Positions 1-7,886 of a stretch of DNA of 35,154 nucleotides are shown here, piece by piece. The position numbers were made by a program, and so were the translations under genes. Positions within the stretch are counted from its first letter, which is position 1, and every line of letters begins with the position of its first letter. The stretch comes from Cyanobacteria bacterium RYN_339 (GTDB lineage Bacteria > Cyanobacteriota > Sericytochromatia > S15B-MN24 > JAQBPE01): positions 1 to 35,154 of the forward strand of contig JAQBPE010000343.1 of the NCBI GenBank assembly GCA_028287685.1, in the 5' to 3' direction. Below the pieces are notes generated by a model. The model was not told where the DNA came from. It searched no databases and saw only the letters and a program-made list of their open reading frames with translations.

Positions 1-20
1 GCCCCGCCAACCGGCGGGGC
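1..20. terminator. hairpin at the left edge, probable terminator of an off-window gene
   Basis: A perfect inverted repeat, GCCCCGCC and GGCGGGGC around the 4-nt loop AACC, is followed by a loosely T-rich stretch (TTGCGCGTTT). No gene overlaps it, and the next gene starts at 188, so it most likely closes a gene lying left of the window. The lack of a clean T-run leaves direction uncertain. Confidence 0.55.
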
Positions 21-142
21 TTGCGCGTTTCCAGGTTTTTCCCTACGATCGGTTGTCGAGCGTTTCAACGCACCTTCGCCAGACTTTAACGTGGTGATAA
101 GCAAGTTTGCAGGCGGCGCCAGGGATAAGACCGGGGTACCTC

Positions 143-157
143 TTAACAGCGTGTTAA
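143..157. promoter_or_regulatory. TTAA-N7-TTAA element before the NHL lipoprotein gene
   Basis: The sequence TTAACAGCGTGTTAA is a 6+3+6 perfect inverted repeat and also two TTAA cores 11 bp apart. It lies 31 bp upstream of the ATG at 188. The same geometry recurs before several other envelope genes in this window. Eleven-bp spacing is typical of PhoB/OmpR-family regulator sites; that assignment is inference. Confidence 0.45.
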
Positions 158-187
158 AAGTCTGTCCGAACCGAAAGGGTGAGCCCG

Positions 188-1576
188 ATGTTCAACCAGC
201 CTATCCGTAACCTCGCGCAGCTGACCGCTCTGGTCGCCGTGTTGACGTCGACGGGCTGCGGCAGGGCGCCGATGCAAACGGCGTTGCCCTCGTCGAACGA
301 TTCGTCGTTCACCCAGGGCAGCTACGGCTACTCGGCCCGCATCCCCTCCGGCACCGTGACCGGCCGGGTCGTCGACGAGCGCACGAAGATGGGCATCCCC
401 GACGTCTACGTCGAGGTCCAGAACGTCAGCCCCGCCGTCTCCACCCGCACGGACTCGAGCGGCAACTTCTCCTTGCAGAACGTGCCCCAGGGCCAGCAGG
501 TCATCGTCGTCAACAAGCAGGACTACGTGTACCTGGCGACGCAGGGCTCGATCATCGCCCAGGTGCTGCCCAGCGCCACCGTTTCGCTCGCCCAGATCAA
601 CCTGAGCCCGGCCATCGCGTCGGCCTCCAACGCCTACCTGACGTCCATCGGCGGCCTGGTGGAGCCCTACGGCCTCGCCATCGACAACAACCACGGCTAC
701 CTCTACGCGGTGGACCGCGTGGGCATCAACGACCTGCTCGACAAGCGTTGCGAAGTCAAGAAGTTCAACACCTCGGGCGGCTTCGTGAAGCGCTTCGGCG
801 GCGAGAAGTTCGGCGTCTCGAAGGGCAACGAGAGCAGCAGCTGGTTCGACCTGTTCAGCCACCTGAGCTGGAGCTACGGCGTCGACGTCGATGCCGGCGG
901 CAACGTGTACGTGGCCGAGGCCAACAAGGACCGCGTCGTGAAGTTCAGCGGCGACGGCGACTACATCACCAGCTTCAAGGACAACGTGAAGAACGACTTC
1001 GACGTCGCGGTGCTGAACAACGGCCAGATCGGCGTCAGCTCCAGCGGCAACTCCAAGATCGTCCTGTTCGACGTCAACCTGACGGCGAGCGCGAAGGACT
1101 TCTCCGGCACCGCCGGCAACGCTTCCGTCAACGGCGGCTTCCGCGGCCTGGCGGTGGACAGCGCCAACTTCCTCTACGTGATCGACAACTCCGCCGGCCC
1201 CGGCGGCGCCATCAAGAAGTACGACGGCCGTGGCGGCAACCCGGTGCTGCAGTTCGGCAACAACAGCGGTTCGGGCCCCAGCCAGTTCCGCGGCGCGACC
1301 GACGTCGCCATCGACAACCGCAGCGGCGACGTCTACGTCGTCGACGCCGGCAACAACCGCATCCAGCGCTTCGACCGCGACGGCCGCTTCATCAGCGAGT
1401 TCGGCTCCGCCGGCCGCGGCAACGGCCAGTTCGACCGCCCCTACGGCATCGCCATCGACAAGGACGGCTACGTCTACGTCTCCGACGCGGGCAACAAGCG
1501 CATCCAGAAGTTCGCCCCCGGTCGCATCCTGAACGGCACCACCTCGTACAGCAACGTTTACTACCCCACCAAGTAA
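188..1576 (+). CDS. NHL-repeat beta-propeller lipoprotein with N-terminal carboxypeptidase-regulatory-like domain
   Basis: The 462-residue product begins with a lipoprotein signal (hydrophobic stretch, then STGC with Cys at 24). Residues about 51-105 look like a carboxypeptidase-regulatory-like beta-sandwich (GRVVDERT..GIPDVYVEV, then DSSGNFSLQNVPQG). From about 151 to 455 there are roughly six NHL units with the signature YGLAID..GYLYAVD and GNNRIQRFDRDG, enough for one six-bladed propeller. The ATG at 188 is preferred over a GTG at 179 because the ribosome site GAAAGGG (173-179) sits 8 nt before 188 and would overlap the GTG. NHL propellers bind proteins, glycans or other ligands; no catalytic residues are evident, so a surface-exposed binding role is inferred. 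It is monocistronic, with its own terminator. Confidence 0.85.
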   Translation: MFNQPIRNLAQLTALVAVLTSTGCGRAPMQTALPSSNDSSFTQGSYGYSARIPSGTVTGRVVDERTKMGIPDVYVEVQNVSPAVSTRTDSSGNFSLQNVPQGQQVIVVNKQDYVYLATQGSIIAQVLPSATVSLAQINLSPAIASASNAYLTSIGGLVEPYGLAIDNNHGYLYAVDRVGINDLLDKRCEVKKFNTSGGFVKRFGGEKFGVSKGNESSSWFDLFSHLSWSYGVDVDAGGNVYVAEANKDRVVKFSGDGDYITSFKDNVKNDFDVAVLNNGQIGVSSSGNSKIVLFDVNLTASAKDFSGTAGNASVNGGFRGLAVDSANFLYVIDNSAGPGGAIKKYDGRGGNPVLQFGNNSGSGPSQFRGATDVAIDNRSGDVYVVDAGNNRIQRFDRDGRFISEFGSAGRGNGQFDRPYGIAIDKDGYVYVSDAGNKRIQKFAPGRILNGTTSYSNVYYPTK

Positions 1577-1593
1577 AGGTAGAGCCCAAACGC

Positions 1594-1623
1594 CGGTCGC
1601 CCCAACGGGCGGCCGTTTTTTTT
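1594..1623 (+). terminator. Rho-independent terminator of the NHL lipoprotein gene
   Basis: A 9-bp stem (CGGTCGCCC with GGGCGGCCG, one G-U pair), loop CAAC, is followed directly by eight T. It starts 17 bp after the TAA of the preceding gene. Confidence 0.9.
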
Positions 1624-1682
1624 GTGGCGCCTCGGGTATGTTTGTGGCGGCACCATAACGCACCTAGAGGAGAGGAAGACCA

Positions 1683-2555
1683 ATGTCGAGAAACGTCCGC
1701 TGTGGCCTGGTCCAGGCCGCGTGTGAGATCCCCGGCGATCGCCCGATCGACGAGATCAAGAAGCACATGATCGATAAGCACGTGAAGTTCACGGAGGAGG
1801 CCGCCAAGCAGGGGGTCAAGATCCTGTGCTTCCAGGAGATCTTCTACGGGCCCTACTTCTGCGCCGAGCAGGAGACCAAGTGGTACGACAGCGCGGAGCA
1901 GAAGGACGGCCCGACCATCAAGCTGTTCCAGGAGCTCGCCAAGAAGCACGACATGGTCATCGTGGTGCCGTACTACGAGGAGGAAGGCAACTCCAACTAC
2001 TACAACACCGCGGCCGTGATCGACGCCGACGGCACGGTGCTGGGCCAGTACCGCAAGCAGCACATCCCCCACACCCACCCCGGCTTCTGGGAGAAGTTCT
2101 ACTTCAAGCCCGGCAACCTGGGCTACCCGGTCTTCAAGACCAAGTACGGCAACGTGGGCGTGTACATCTGCTATGACCGCCACTTCCCGGAGGGCGCGCG
2201 TCTGCTGGGCCTGAACGGCGCGGACATCGTCTTCAACCCCTCGGCCACCGTGGCCGGCCTCTCGGAGTACCTCTGGAAGCTCGAGCAGCCCGCGCATGCG
2301 GTTGCGAACGGCTACTTCGTCGGCGCGATCAACCGCGTGGGCAAGGAAGCGCCCTGGAACATCGGCGAGTTCTACGGCCAGTCCTACTTCGTGAACCCGC
2401 GCGGCCAGTTCCTGGCGACGGGCTCGCGCGAGAACGACGAGCTGGTGGTGGCCGACCTCGACCTGGACCTGATCAAGGAGACCCGCCACACCTGGCAGTT
2501 CTACCGCGATCGCCGTCCCGAGACCTACCGCGATCTCGCCGAGCTGCTGCCCTAA
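1683..2555 (+). CDS. carbon-nitrogen hydrolase, probable beta-ureidopropionase (N-carbamoyl-beta-alanine amidase)
   Basis: A 290-residue nitrilase-superfamily enzyme. The catalytic triad is visible as Glu52 (FQEIFYGPYF), Lys125 (YRKQHIPH) and Cys163 (YICYDRHFPEGAR). The surrounding blocks FWEKFYFKPGNLGYPVF, NPSATVAGLSEYLWKLEQ and GEFYGQSYFVNPRG are typical of bacterial beta-ureidopropionases, which release beta-alanine, CO2 and ammonia in reductive pyrimidine breakdown. N-carbamoylputrescine amidase is the closest alternative and motifs alone do not exclude it. No dihydropyrimidinase or dihydropyrimidine dehydrogenase gene is in the window. The start is supported by GAGGAGAGG at 1667-1675. 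No signal peptide, so cytoplasmic; monocistronic with its own terminator. Confidence 0.88.
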   Translation: MSRNVRCGLVQAACEIPGDRPIDEIKKHMIDKHVKFTEEAAKQGVKILCFQEIFYGPYFCAEQETKWYDSAEQKDGPTIKLFQELAKKHDMVIVVPYYEEEGNSNYYNTAAVIDADGTVLGQYRKQHIPHTHPGFWEKFYFKPGNLGYPVFKTKYGNVGVYICYDRHFPEGARLLGLNGADIVFNPSATVAGLSEYLWKLEQPAHAVANGYFVGAINRVGKEAPWNIGEFYGQSYFVNPRGQFLATGSRENDELVVADLDLDLIKETRHTWQFYRDRRPETYRDLAELLP

Positions 2556-2582
2556 AGCGCAGCAGCGGACCCGCGCCCTAAA

Positions 2583-2609
2583 CAACGGGAAACGTCCCGT
2601 TGATGTTTT
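2583..2609 (+). terminator. terminator of the amidase gene
   Basis: A perfect 8-bp stem (CAACGGGA with TCCCGTTG) around AACG is followed by ATGTTTT. It lies 27 bp after the stop codon at 2555. The T-run is short, so it may be a moderate terminator. Confidence 0.7.
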
Positions 2610-2622
2610 AACAACTCGCGAT

Positions 2623-2652
2623 CTGGCCCACTTCCCCGGGGAAGTGGGCCAG
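2623..2652. repeat. perfect 30-bp palindrome
   Basis: Two 15-bp arms, CTGGCCCACTTCCCC and its exact complement, abut without a loop. There is no T-run on the plus strand. The inner CCCACTTCCC recurs in the terminator at 3776-3806, so the gene at 2824 is bracketed by related hairpins. It could be a second, bidirectional terminator or a protein-binding palindrome. Confidence 0.7.
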
Positions 2653-2687
2653 CTGTGTATTTGCCGGGAATTAGATCGGAGGAATTG

Positions 2688-2702
2688 TTAAAGAACTGTT
2701 AG
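2688..2702. promoter_or_regulatory. TTAA-N7-TTAG element before the helical-protein gene
   Basis: GTTAA and GTTAG repeat 11 bp apart (TTAA at 2688, TTAG at 2699), and a third TTAG follows at 2720, 21 bp further on. It is an imperfect member of the TTAA-N7-TTAA group in this window. The gene starts at 2824, 122 bp downstream. Confidence 0.3.
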
Positions 2703-2823
2703 CCCGTAATAAGTGTTCGTTAGAAGCGACACGCTGGCCGGAAACATTCCCATAACATTCAAGGAAGTTGGTTGGTAGTTGGGACCCGGCATCGTCATCC
2801 ACGTAGCGAGAGAGGTCCCCCCC

Positions 2824-3753
2824 ATGACCGTAGTGAACGCCCAGATCGCCCCCGTCGCTTTCCAGCCCCGCGTGGCGGCTCCCGTGACCGGCACGACGCT
2901 TCCGGTCAACGTTGCCCCCCGGACGGATGACCGCTGCCAGTTGCAGGGTGCCGCGGCCCCCAAGGCCGACCCCCTGGCCGGCTACGCCGCCCGCACCGGC
3001 ATCAACGCTGCTGACTTCCTGGCTGCCGGTTGGCAGGACAAGACTCCCCTTCAATTGGAAATCGCCGACACGAAGGCAAAGCTGAAGGAGGCGAAGGTCG
3101 ACATGGTCTGGCCCGGGATGGTGACGCTGGACGCCCACCTCAAGGCCTTGGAGGCGCGCGAAGCGTTCCAGAACGGCGGCGCGGACAGCGCCGAGCTGCT
3201 GTGGCAGATGGACGACATGGACAAGGCGATCCAGGCCTGTGACCCCGGCGACATGGACAAGATCATCAACCTGCACGAATCGATGCAGATCCGCGACACG
3301 CAACTGCGGCAGTTCGGCAAGCCGCACTCGCCCGAGCAAAAGGCCCACCTCGAGAAGCTGAGCAACCTCGAGCACGAGCTCTGGGCCGCCAAGACGTCGA
3401 TGGAGCGGGGCAGCGTCCAACAGCGCATCCAGGTCGAGCAGGCCATCCTCGGGCAGCTGGAGCGCCCCGTCACCCCTGCGCAGCGGCAGCTGATGGACCA
3501 GATGACGGCGCTCGGCGAGCAGACGACGAAAGCCATGGACTCCCGTGGGGCCACGCAGTTGCAATTGGCTCTCCAGACCTGCACCTGCCGCCTGCAAGCC
3601 TCCAACCTTCCTCATTCGCAAGCGCGCACCGCGCTGTTGGCTGCCATGGAAGCGACGGCTCGCGAGGTGGGCACGGCCAGCTCCGCCGCGGCGATCCAGC
3701 AGGGCATCATCAAGTTCCAATCCTTGCAGGACAGCTTCGAGCAGACGCTCTAA
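2824..3753 (+). CDS. unknown helical protein with a disordered N-terminus
   Basis: I do not recognise this 309-residue protein. The first 45 or so residues are rich in Pro, Ala and Val and look disordered (VNAQIAPVAFQPRVAAPV). The rest is strongly helical and charged, with heptad-like stretches (LEIADTKAKLKEAK, AHLEKLSNLEHELWAAK), so a helical bundle or coiled coil is likely. There is no signal peptide or membrane segment, so it is predicted cytoplasmic. A Cys-Thr-Cys lies near residue 265. The ATG at 2824 has GAGAGAGG at 2808-2815; a TTG further upstream has no such support. It stands alone between two hairpins. The PVAFQ segment near the N-terminus resembles PVAYQ in the membrane protein at 32257. 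Confidence 0.75.
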   Translation: MTVVNAQIAPVAFQPRVAAPVTGTTLPVNVAPRTDDRCQLQGAAAPKADPLAGYAARTGINAADFLAAGWQDKTPLQLEIADTKAKLKEAKVDMVWPGMVTLDAHLKALEAREAFQNGGADSAELLWQMDDMDKAIQACDPGDMDKIINLHESMQIRDTQLRQFGKPHSPEQKAHLEKLSNLEHELWAAKTSMERGSVQQRIQVEQAILGQLERPVTPAQRQLMDQMTALGEQTTKAMDSRGATQLQLALQTCTCRLQASNLPHSQARTALLAAMEATAREVGTASSAAAIQQGIIKFQSLQDSFEQTL

Positions 3754-3775
3754 GCATCCCGCTCGCGGCGCCTTC

Positions 3776-3806
3776 GACCCACTTCCCTTCGGGAGGTGGG
3801 TCTTTT
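3776..3806 (+). terminator. terminator of the helical-protein gene
   Basis: A 12-bp stem (GACCCACTTCCC with GGGAGGTGGGTC, one G-U pair) around a TTC loop is followed by TTTT. It begins 23 bp after the stop codon. Its CCCACTTCCC arm matches the palindrome at 2623-2652. Confidence 0.85.
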
Positions 3807-3836
3807 GACGTTTACTTGCTGGTTCCGCGTTGGGGG

Positions 3837-3842
3837 TATAGT
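3837..3842 (+). promoter_or_regulatory. possible -10 box of the CoA-transferase gene
   Basis: TATAGT lies 38 bp before the GTG at 3881, just after the preceding terminator. A weak -35 (TTGCTG at 3816-3821, 15-bp spacer) is the best match upstream. Start of transcription would be near 3849, giving a leader of about 30 nt with the ribosome site AAGAGGAG. Confidence 0.35.
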
Positions 3843-3880
3843 GCCTCCGTCCGCCCCCACCCCCAAGAGGAGCCACCCCC

Positions 3881-5047
3881 GTGACCTTGCCGCTTTCCGG
3901 CCTGCGCGTGATCGACCTGACCCGGGCCCTGGCCGGTCCCTACTGCGCCATGATGCTGGGCGACCTCGGCGCGGACGTGATCAAGGTGGAGCAGCCCGGC
4001 AAGGGCGACGAGAGCCGGGGTTGGGGCCCGCCGTTCCAGGAGGGCGAGTCCAGCTACTTCCTCTCGATCAACCGTAACAAGCGCAGCATCACGCTGGACC
4101 TCAAGAGCCCGGAAGGCAAGGAGGCGCTCACGCGGCTGATCGCCAGCGCCGACGTGCTCTTGGAGAACTTCTCGCCGGGCACCATGAGCAAGCTCGGCTT
4201 CGAGCCGAAGGACGTCTGCGCGCGCCACCCCCGCCTGATTTACTGTTCCATCTCCGGCTTCGGCCAGGCGGGCCCCAACCGCAACCTGCCCGCCTATGAC
4301 CTGATCCTGCAAGGTATGGGTGGCCTGATGAGCATCACCGGACCGGTGGACGGCCCGCCGACCAAGGTGGGCGTGCCAATTGCGGACCTGACGGCCGGGA
4401 TGTTCGCCTCCACGGCCATCATGACGGCGCTGTTCCACCGGGAGCGCACCGGCCAGGGCCAGTACGTGGACACCTCCTTGTTGGACGGCCAGCTGGCCCT
4501 GCTCACCTTCCAGGGCGGCCGCTACTTCGCCACCAACGAGGCCCCGACCTGGCAGGGCAACGAGCACCCCTCGATCGCCCCCTACGAGACCTTCAAGGCC
4601 AAGGACGGCTACGTGAACATGGCCGTCGGCAACGAGAGCCTGTGGGCCAAGTTCTGCCCCGCTTTCGGCCTCGAAGCCTGCCTGGAAGACCCGCGCTTCC
4701 TGAAAAACGCCGATCGCCTGCAGCACCGCCCGGCCCTGATCGGCCTGATCGAAGGCGCGTTCGCACCCTTCTCGACGGCGGAGGTGCTTGCCAGGCTCCA
4801 GGCAGCCGGCGTGCCGTGCGGCCCCATCTACGACCTGGCCCAGGCATTGACGGACCCCCATGTGGTGGATCAGGGCCTGGTGCGCGAGGTCCAGCACCCC
4901 ACGGCCGGGACCGTGAAGTACCCCGGCATGCCGTATCGCTTCTCGGCCAGCCCCGCGGGCGTGGATCGGCCGCCGCCGCGGTTGGGCGAGCACACGGCCG
5001 CGATCCTCGCCGAACTTGGGCTGGCTCCGGCCCCTGTGCCAGGGTGA
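3881..5047 (+). CDS. CaiB/BaiF family (class III) CoA-transferase
   Basis: A 388-residue class III CoA-transferase, the usual length of the family. The N-terminal LSGLRVIDLTRALAGPYCAMMLGDLGAD block and IKVEQPG.GD..R are the CoA-binding hallmark, and Asp140 in LPAYDLILQGMGGLMSITG matches the catalytic Asp that forms the acyl anhydride. The family moves CoA between carboxylic acids (formyl/oxalyl, carnitine, succinyl/mesaconyl and others); the substrate cannot be read from the sequence. The GTG start is supported by AAGAGGAG at 3865-3872, 8 nt upstream. No partner acyl-CoA dehydrogenase or lyase lies nearby. It converges on the lipoprotein operon with only 6 bp between the stop codons. Confidence 0.9.
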   Translation: MTLPLSGLRVIDLTRALAGPYCAMMLGDLGADVIKVEQPGKGDESRGWGPPFQEGESSYFLSINRNKRSITLDLKSPEGKEALTRLIASADVLLENFSPGTMSKLGFEPKDVCARHPRLIYCSISGFGQAGPNRNLPAYDLILQGMGGLMSITGPVDGPPTKVGVPIADLTAGMFASTAIMTALFHRERTGQGQYVDTSLLDGQLALLTFQGGRYFATNEAPTWQGNEHPSIAPYETFKAKDGYVNMAVGNESLWAKFCPAFGLEACLEDPRFLKNADRLQHRPALIGLIEGAFAPFSTAEVLARLQAAGVPCGPIYDLAQALTDPHVVDQGLVREVQHPTAGTVKYPGMPYRFSASPAGVDRPPPRLGEHTAAILAELGLAPAPVPG

Positions 5048-5053
5048 CGCCCT

Positions 5054-6409
5054 TTACGGCGTGGGGGTGGGCGGTCTGGACGGGTTGACCATGGCCTCGG
5101 GGGACCCGGTGATGAGGGTGCCGTCGCTGACGACGATCTGGCCGTAGACGTCGACCGGGATGGGCTCGATGGGGATGCTGGCGTAACCACCTCCCCCAAT
5201 CGGCTGCGCCGCGGCCGGTGGGATGACGGCGGGCTCGCCGGCCGACCCGTCGGGGTGGGCCAACACCGGACCCATGTATGTTGACGCGACGTCCGGATCG
5301 ATGTGCCTGGGGTCGGCGTCCGGCTGCACGGCCAGTTCGATGGCCTGGGTCGCGGCCGCCAGCGCCGCCATTTCCGCCACGGATTCGCCGAAGTAGTAAC
5401 GCAGGGCCGCTGCCACCGCAGGCTTGTCCGTGGCATCCGCGGGGGTGCCGGCTTGGAACAGCTCCAGCACGAACGCCGGTGAGTAGAGCGGCAGGTCGTT
5501 CGTCGCTGTGGCCTGCCCGGCCTCTTGCAGCCAGGACCGGTTGCCGCCGAGGTACACCCCGTCGAACGAGGCATAGGCGAAGCGCGCGGCGCTGGCCTGG
5601 TCGACGGCCGGCACCAGGGACGTGGCCTGGTATCCCGTGGCCGGGCCGGCCTGGAGCCGGAGCGTCTGGACCAACTGCTGCAGCGTCGCCAGGAAGGAGG
5701 GCAGGCCGTCGGCCGCAAGCAGCCGCCTGGGCGCCGTACCAGCAACGAGGTTGCCCGCGCCCGCCGCCACGATGCCCGTGCCGATCGCCAGGAGCGTTTG
5801 GCCCGGCGCCGCGACGACGTTGCCGCCGTGGCCCTGGACGAACTTGTCGTAAGCGTTGCAGGCTTTCACGATCGCCGGGGACATGGCGTCCGGATCGCGG
5901 ATGGCGGTGACGGTCCCCATGCCGTAGAGGGCGTGTGACAGCACGCCCGTGGCGACCGTCGTGGTCTCGGAGAGTTGGGAAACGTCATACAGGCCGCGGG
6001 CGGCCTGCAGCGTGCCATCCGCCATGACCCGCGGGAACGCAACCGTGGCGACGACGTGACCGGCCTTCAATGCCACGATCTCCAGCGGGATGCCGGCCTT
6101 GACGCCTTCCAGGCGCACGAGGAACGACCCGTCCGAGGCGGTCCGGCTCGTACCGGCCGGGGTCGCTTCGCCGAGGCGGAAGACGGCGACCGGGGCGTCG
6201 GCCAGCGGCGCGCCCGCGTAGGTGGCGACGCCCGCAACGGGCAGCACCGGGATCGCCAACCTGGTTGGCCGTTCCAGCGGGGCGATCGCGGGGGGAGCCG
6301 TCGTCTTCGCAGATGGAGGGGCACCGCTTGCCACCGGCACGGGGGCACAGGCGGCGCAGGCCAGCACGAGGACGATCGGCAAGCCGAAGACACGGGAAGG
6401 ATGGGGCAT
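5054..6409 (-). CDS. secreted lipoprotein of unknown function, last gene of the lipoprotein operon
   Basis: A 451-residue protein with an N-terminal hydrophobic segment ending in Cys18 or Cys21 (VLACAAC), either of which could be the lipidated Cys. Residues about 50-125 resemble a small Ig or carboxypeptidase-regulatory fold (YAGAPLADAPVAVFRLGE..SDGSFLVRL). The long middle part is Ala-rich and helical with no family I recognise. The end (SDGTLITGSPEAMV) resembles the VDGALVTTGAESMV of the lipoprotein at 7887, so a C-terminal element is shared with the neighbouring paralogues. Its ribosome site AGGAA overlaps the stop codon of the gene before it, 8 bp away, so the two are co-translated. Confidence 0.8.
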   Translation of the reverse strand: MPHPSRVFGLPIVLVLACAACAPVPVASGAPPSAKTTAPPAIAPLERPTRLAIPVLPVAGVATYAGAPLADAPVAVFRLGEATPAGTSRTASDGSFLVRLEGVKAGIPLEIVALKAGHVVATVAFPRVMADGTLQAARGLYDVSQLSETTTVATGVLSHALYGMGTVTAIRDPDAMSPAIVKACNAYDKFVQGHGGNVVAAPGQTLLAIGTGIVAAGAGNLVAGTAPRRLLAADGLPSFLATLQQLVQTLRLQAGPATGYQATSLVPAVDQASAARFAYASFDGVYLGGNRSWLQEAGQATATNDLPLYSPAFVLELFQAGTPADATDKPAVAAALRYYFGESVAEMAALAAATQAIELAVQPDADPRHIDPDVASTYMGPVLAHPDGSAGEPAVIPPAAAQPIGGGGYASIPIEPIPVDVYGQIVVSDGTLITGSPEAMVNPSRPPTPTP

Positions 6410-6417
6410 GGTCGTTC

Positions 6418-7212
6418 CTACAGGGAGATGGGGGAAAGCACCATCTCGTCGTCCTTGATCCGGAGGAGCAGGTCTTCGAGGGTGCTGGCGGTGAAGGCGA
6501 GGATCCGGGTTTCCGGCAGCATGGTCAGCAACTGGAAACTCGGGCGGCTCGGGGGGCTCCCCGTTACGGTGAGCATGTAGTCGGCCCCGGGAACCAGGCC
6601 TTCAAGGTCGAAAGGCACCGTGCCCGTGGCGCCGGCGTCCGAGGCGATGGTCTGGTCGCTGACGCGGTCATCGCCGGCGCTCCCCGCGAGGTGGGCGGTC
6701 ACCAGGCCGTAGGCCGGCCCATCAAAGGTGACCGTGCCATGGGCGGTGACGTTGACGGGGCGATCGCCGAAGGCCAGGTGGAACGGCACGTTGGCTTGGT
6801 CGTCCTCGACCTGACCGAGGGCCGATACCAACCGCATATCAATGGCCGTGCGAGACGGTTGCGGAAGGCTGATGAGGGTCTCGCTCGCGCTGCCGGTATA
6901 CGCCTCGAGCCCGATCGTGTAGACCGCGTCCGGTGCCAGGCCTTCGATGCGGATCGGGGTCCCGGCGTCGATGTCACCCTGCAACGTGTTGCGGATCATC
7001 TCGTGGTCGAGGCGGTCGTAGACCACCACCACCAGGCGCGTAACGCTGGCGAGGGTCCAGGGAGCGACCGCCGCGGCCAGCCTGAAGCCCGAAGGCTGGA
7101 CGTGACCGACCAACGCGCGCGTGGTAGCCACCGGGGCCGCCGCCGGAAGGGCGGAGGCCTGGCAGCCCGCCAGCATCGCCATGGCGATCAGCGCGGAGAG
7201 CGGGCGCATCAT
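6418..7212 (-). CDS. secreted lipoprotein, divergent member of the paralogous trio
   Basis: A 264-residue product with a clean lipobox LAGC (Cys17). The body is predicted beta-rich and appears to have two Ig-like parts, each with a motif of the form I.GL.P...Y.I.L.AY (residues about 85-105) and LEGLVPGADYMLTV. It aligns loosely with the lipoproteins at 7209 and 7887 (PWTLASVTRLVVVVYD against PYTLAHLDHVEVFLLD). The start codon overlaps the stop of the upstream gene as ATGA, which indicates translational coupling. A second ATG follows immediately and could be the start instead. Confidence 0.82.
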   Translation of the reverse strand: MMRPLSALIAMAMLAGCQASALPAAAPVATTRALVGHVQPSGFRLAAAVAPWTLASVTRLVVVVYDRLDHEMIRNTLQGDIDAGTPIRIEGLAPDAVYTIGLEAYTGSASETLISLPQPSRTAIDMRLVSALGQVEDDQANVPFHLAFGDRPVNVTAHGTVTFDGPAYGLVTAHLAGSAGDDRVSDQTIASDAGATGTVPFDLEGLVPGADYMLTVTGSPPSRPSFQLLTMLPETRILAFTASTLEDLLLRIKDDEMVLSPISL

Positions 7213-7832
7213 TGTTGCACCGGCAGCACGATCGCGAGGGGTTTGGTTCCGGGGACCAGGGTTCCATCCGTCACGGAGACGGATCCGCCTGCCTGGCCGC
7301 TGAACGGCTGGTCGGCGAGGCGCAACGTGAAGGTCAGGTCGCCCACGTCGTCGTTCGCGCCACCGTCTCCGCCGGTGCTGAAGCTGGAGATGTTCGCGGC
7401 GGTGCGGTCGTCCACGCGGATGGGCGTGGAGGTCGTGCCGTTAGCCGGGTCCACCTGGTAGGCCTCGAGGCGGACCTTGTATTGCTTGGCGGCCTTGAGG
7501 TTGGCGAGCCGCACCTGCATGGGCGTGACGTCGTCGGCGCCCGTCGGGAAGAGCGGCCCCAGGTCCTGCTCGCCGGGTTGGGACAGGTCCGAACCGTAGT
7601 CGCCCTGGTCGGTCACGTCGAGCAGGAAGACTTCGACGTGATCGAGGTGGGCCAAGGTGTAGGGCTGCCGGACGGCCTGGACCGCGTAGCGCGCAGCCGG
7701 GGAAACTTGTACGGTGCCATGGGCCGTCATGGGGTGTCGAGGCGCAGCGCTTGGAACGCTGCTGCAGGCGCCGAGCGTGCCGGCGAATAGAAAGAGAAGT
7801 AGACGAGACAACTGCCAGGGCTCCGATCGCAT
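7209..7832 (-). CDS. secreted lipoprotein, paralogue of the 7887 product
   Basis: With the ATG at 7832 the product has 207 residues and a standard lipoprotein signal (LLLFLFAGTLGAC). A longer TTG-started form (from 7877) would put 15 Pro/Arg-rich residues in front and run through the hairpin at 7844-7866, so I prefer 7832, although no strong ribosome site is visible before it. The body matches the 7887 product block by block: PYTLAHLDHVEVFLLDVTD, then L.NLKAAKQYKVRLEAYQVDP, PIRVDD, DLTFTLRLADQPFSG and VTDGTLVPG. No known domain is recognised; a beta-sandwich surface protein is inferred. It overlaps the next gene by 4 bp. Confidence 0.8.
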   Translation of the reverse strand: MRSEPWQLSRLLLFLFAGTLGACSSVPSAAPRHPMTAHGTVQVSPAARYAVQAVRQPYTLAHLDHVEVFLLDVTDQGDYGSDLSQPGEQDLGPLFPTGADDVTPMQVRLANLKAAKQYKVRLEAYQVDPANGTTSTPIRVDDRTAANISSFSTGGDGGANDDVGDLTFTLRLADQPFSGQAGGSVSVTDGTLVPGTKPLAIVLPVQQ

Positions 7833-7843
7833 GGGGAAGGGGT

Positions 7844-7866
7844 GGCCCGGCGGTTGCCGCCGGGCC
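7844..7866 (-). promoter_or_regulatory. intercistronic hairpin in the lipoprotein operon
   Basis: A perfect 10-bp GC stem (GGCCCGGCGG with CCGCCGGGCC) around a 3-nt loop lies between two lipoprotein genes, 11 nt before the ATG at 7832. No T-run follows on the minus strand, so it is more likely an RNA-stability or translation-control element than a strong terminator. Confidence 0.55.
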
Positions 7867-7886
7867 TGGATGAGCAAGGGCCGGAG

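Noticed and set aside
143-1663. Long minus-strand open frame opposite the NHL gene
   Set aside because: It is Ala/Val/Gly/Asp-rich nonsense with no domain, lies opposite a gene with signal peptide, repeats and ribosome site, and arises from GC-rich codon use. The other long opposite-strand frames (for example 10420-11961, 14741-15775, 21289-22500, 22563-24416) were rejected for the same reason.
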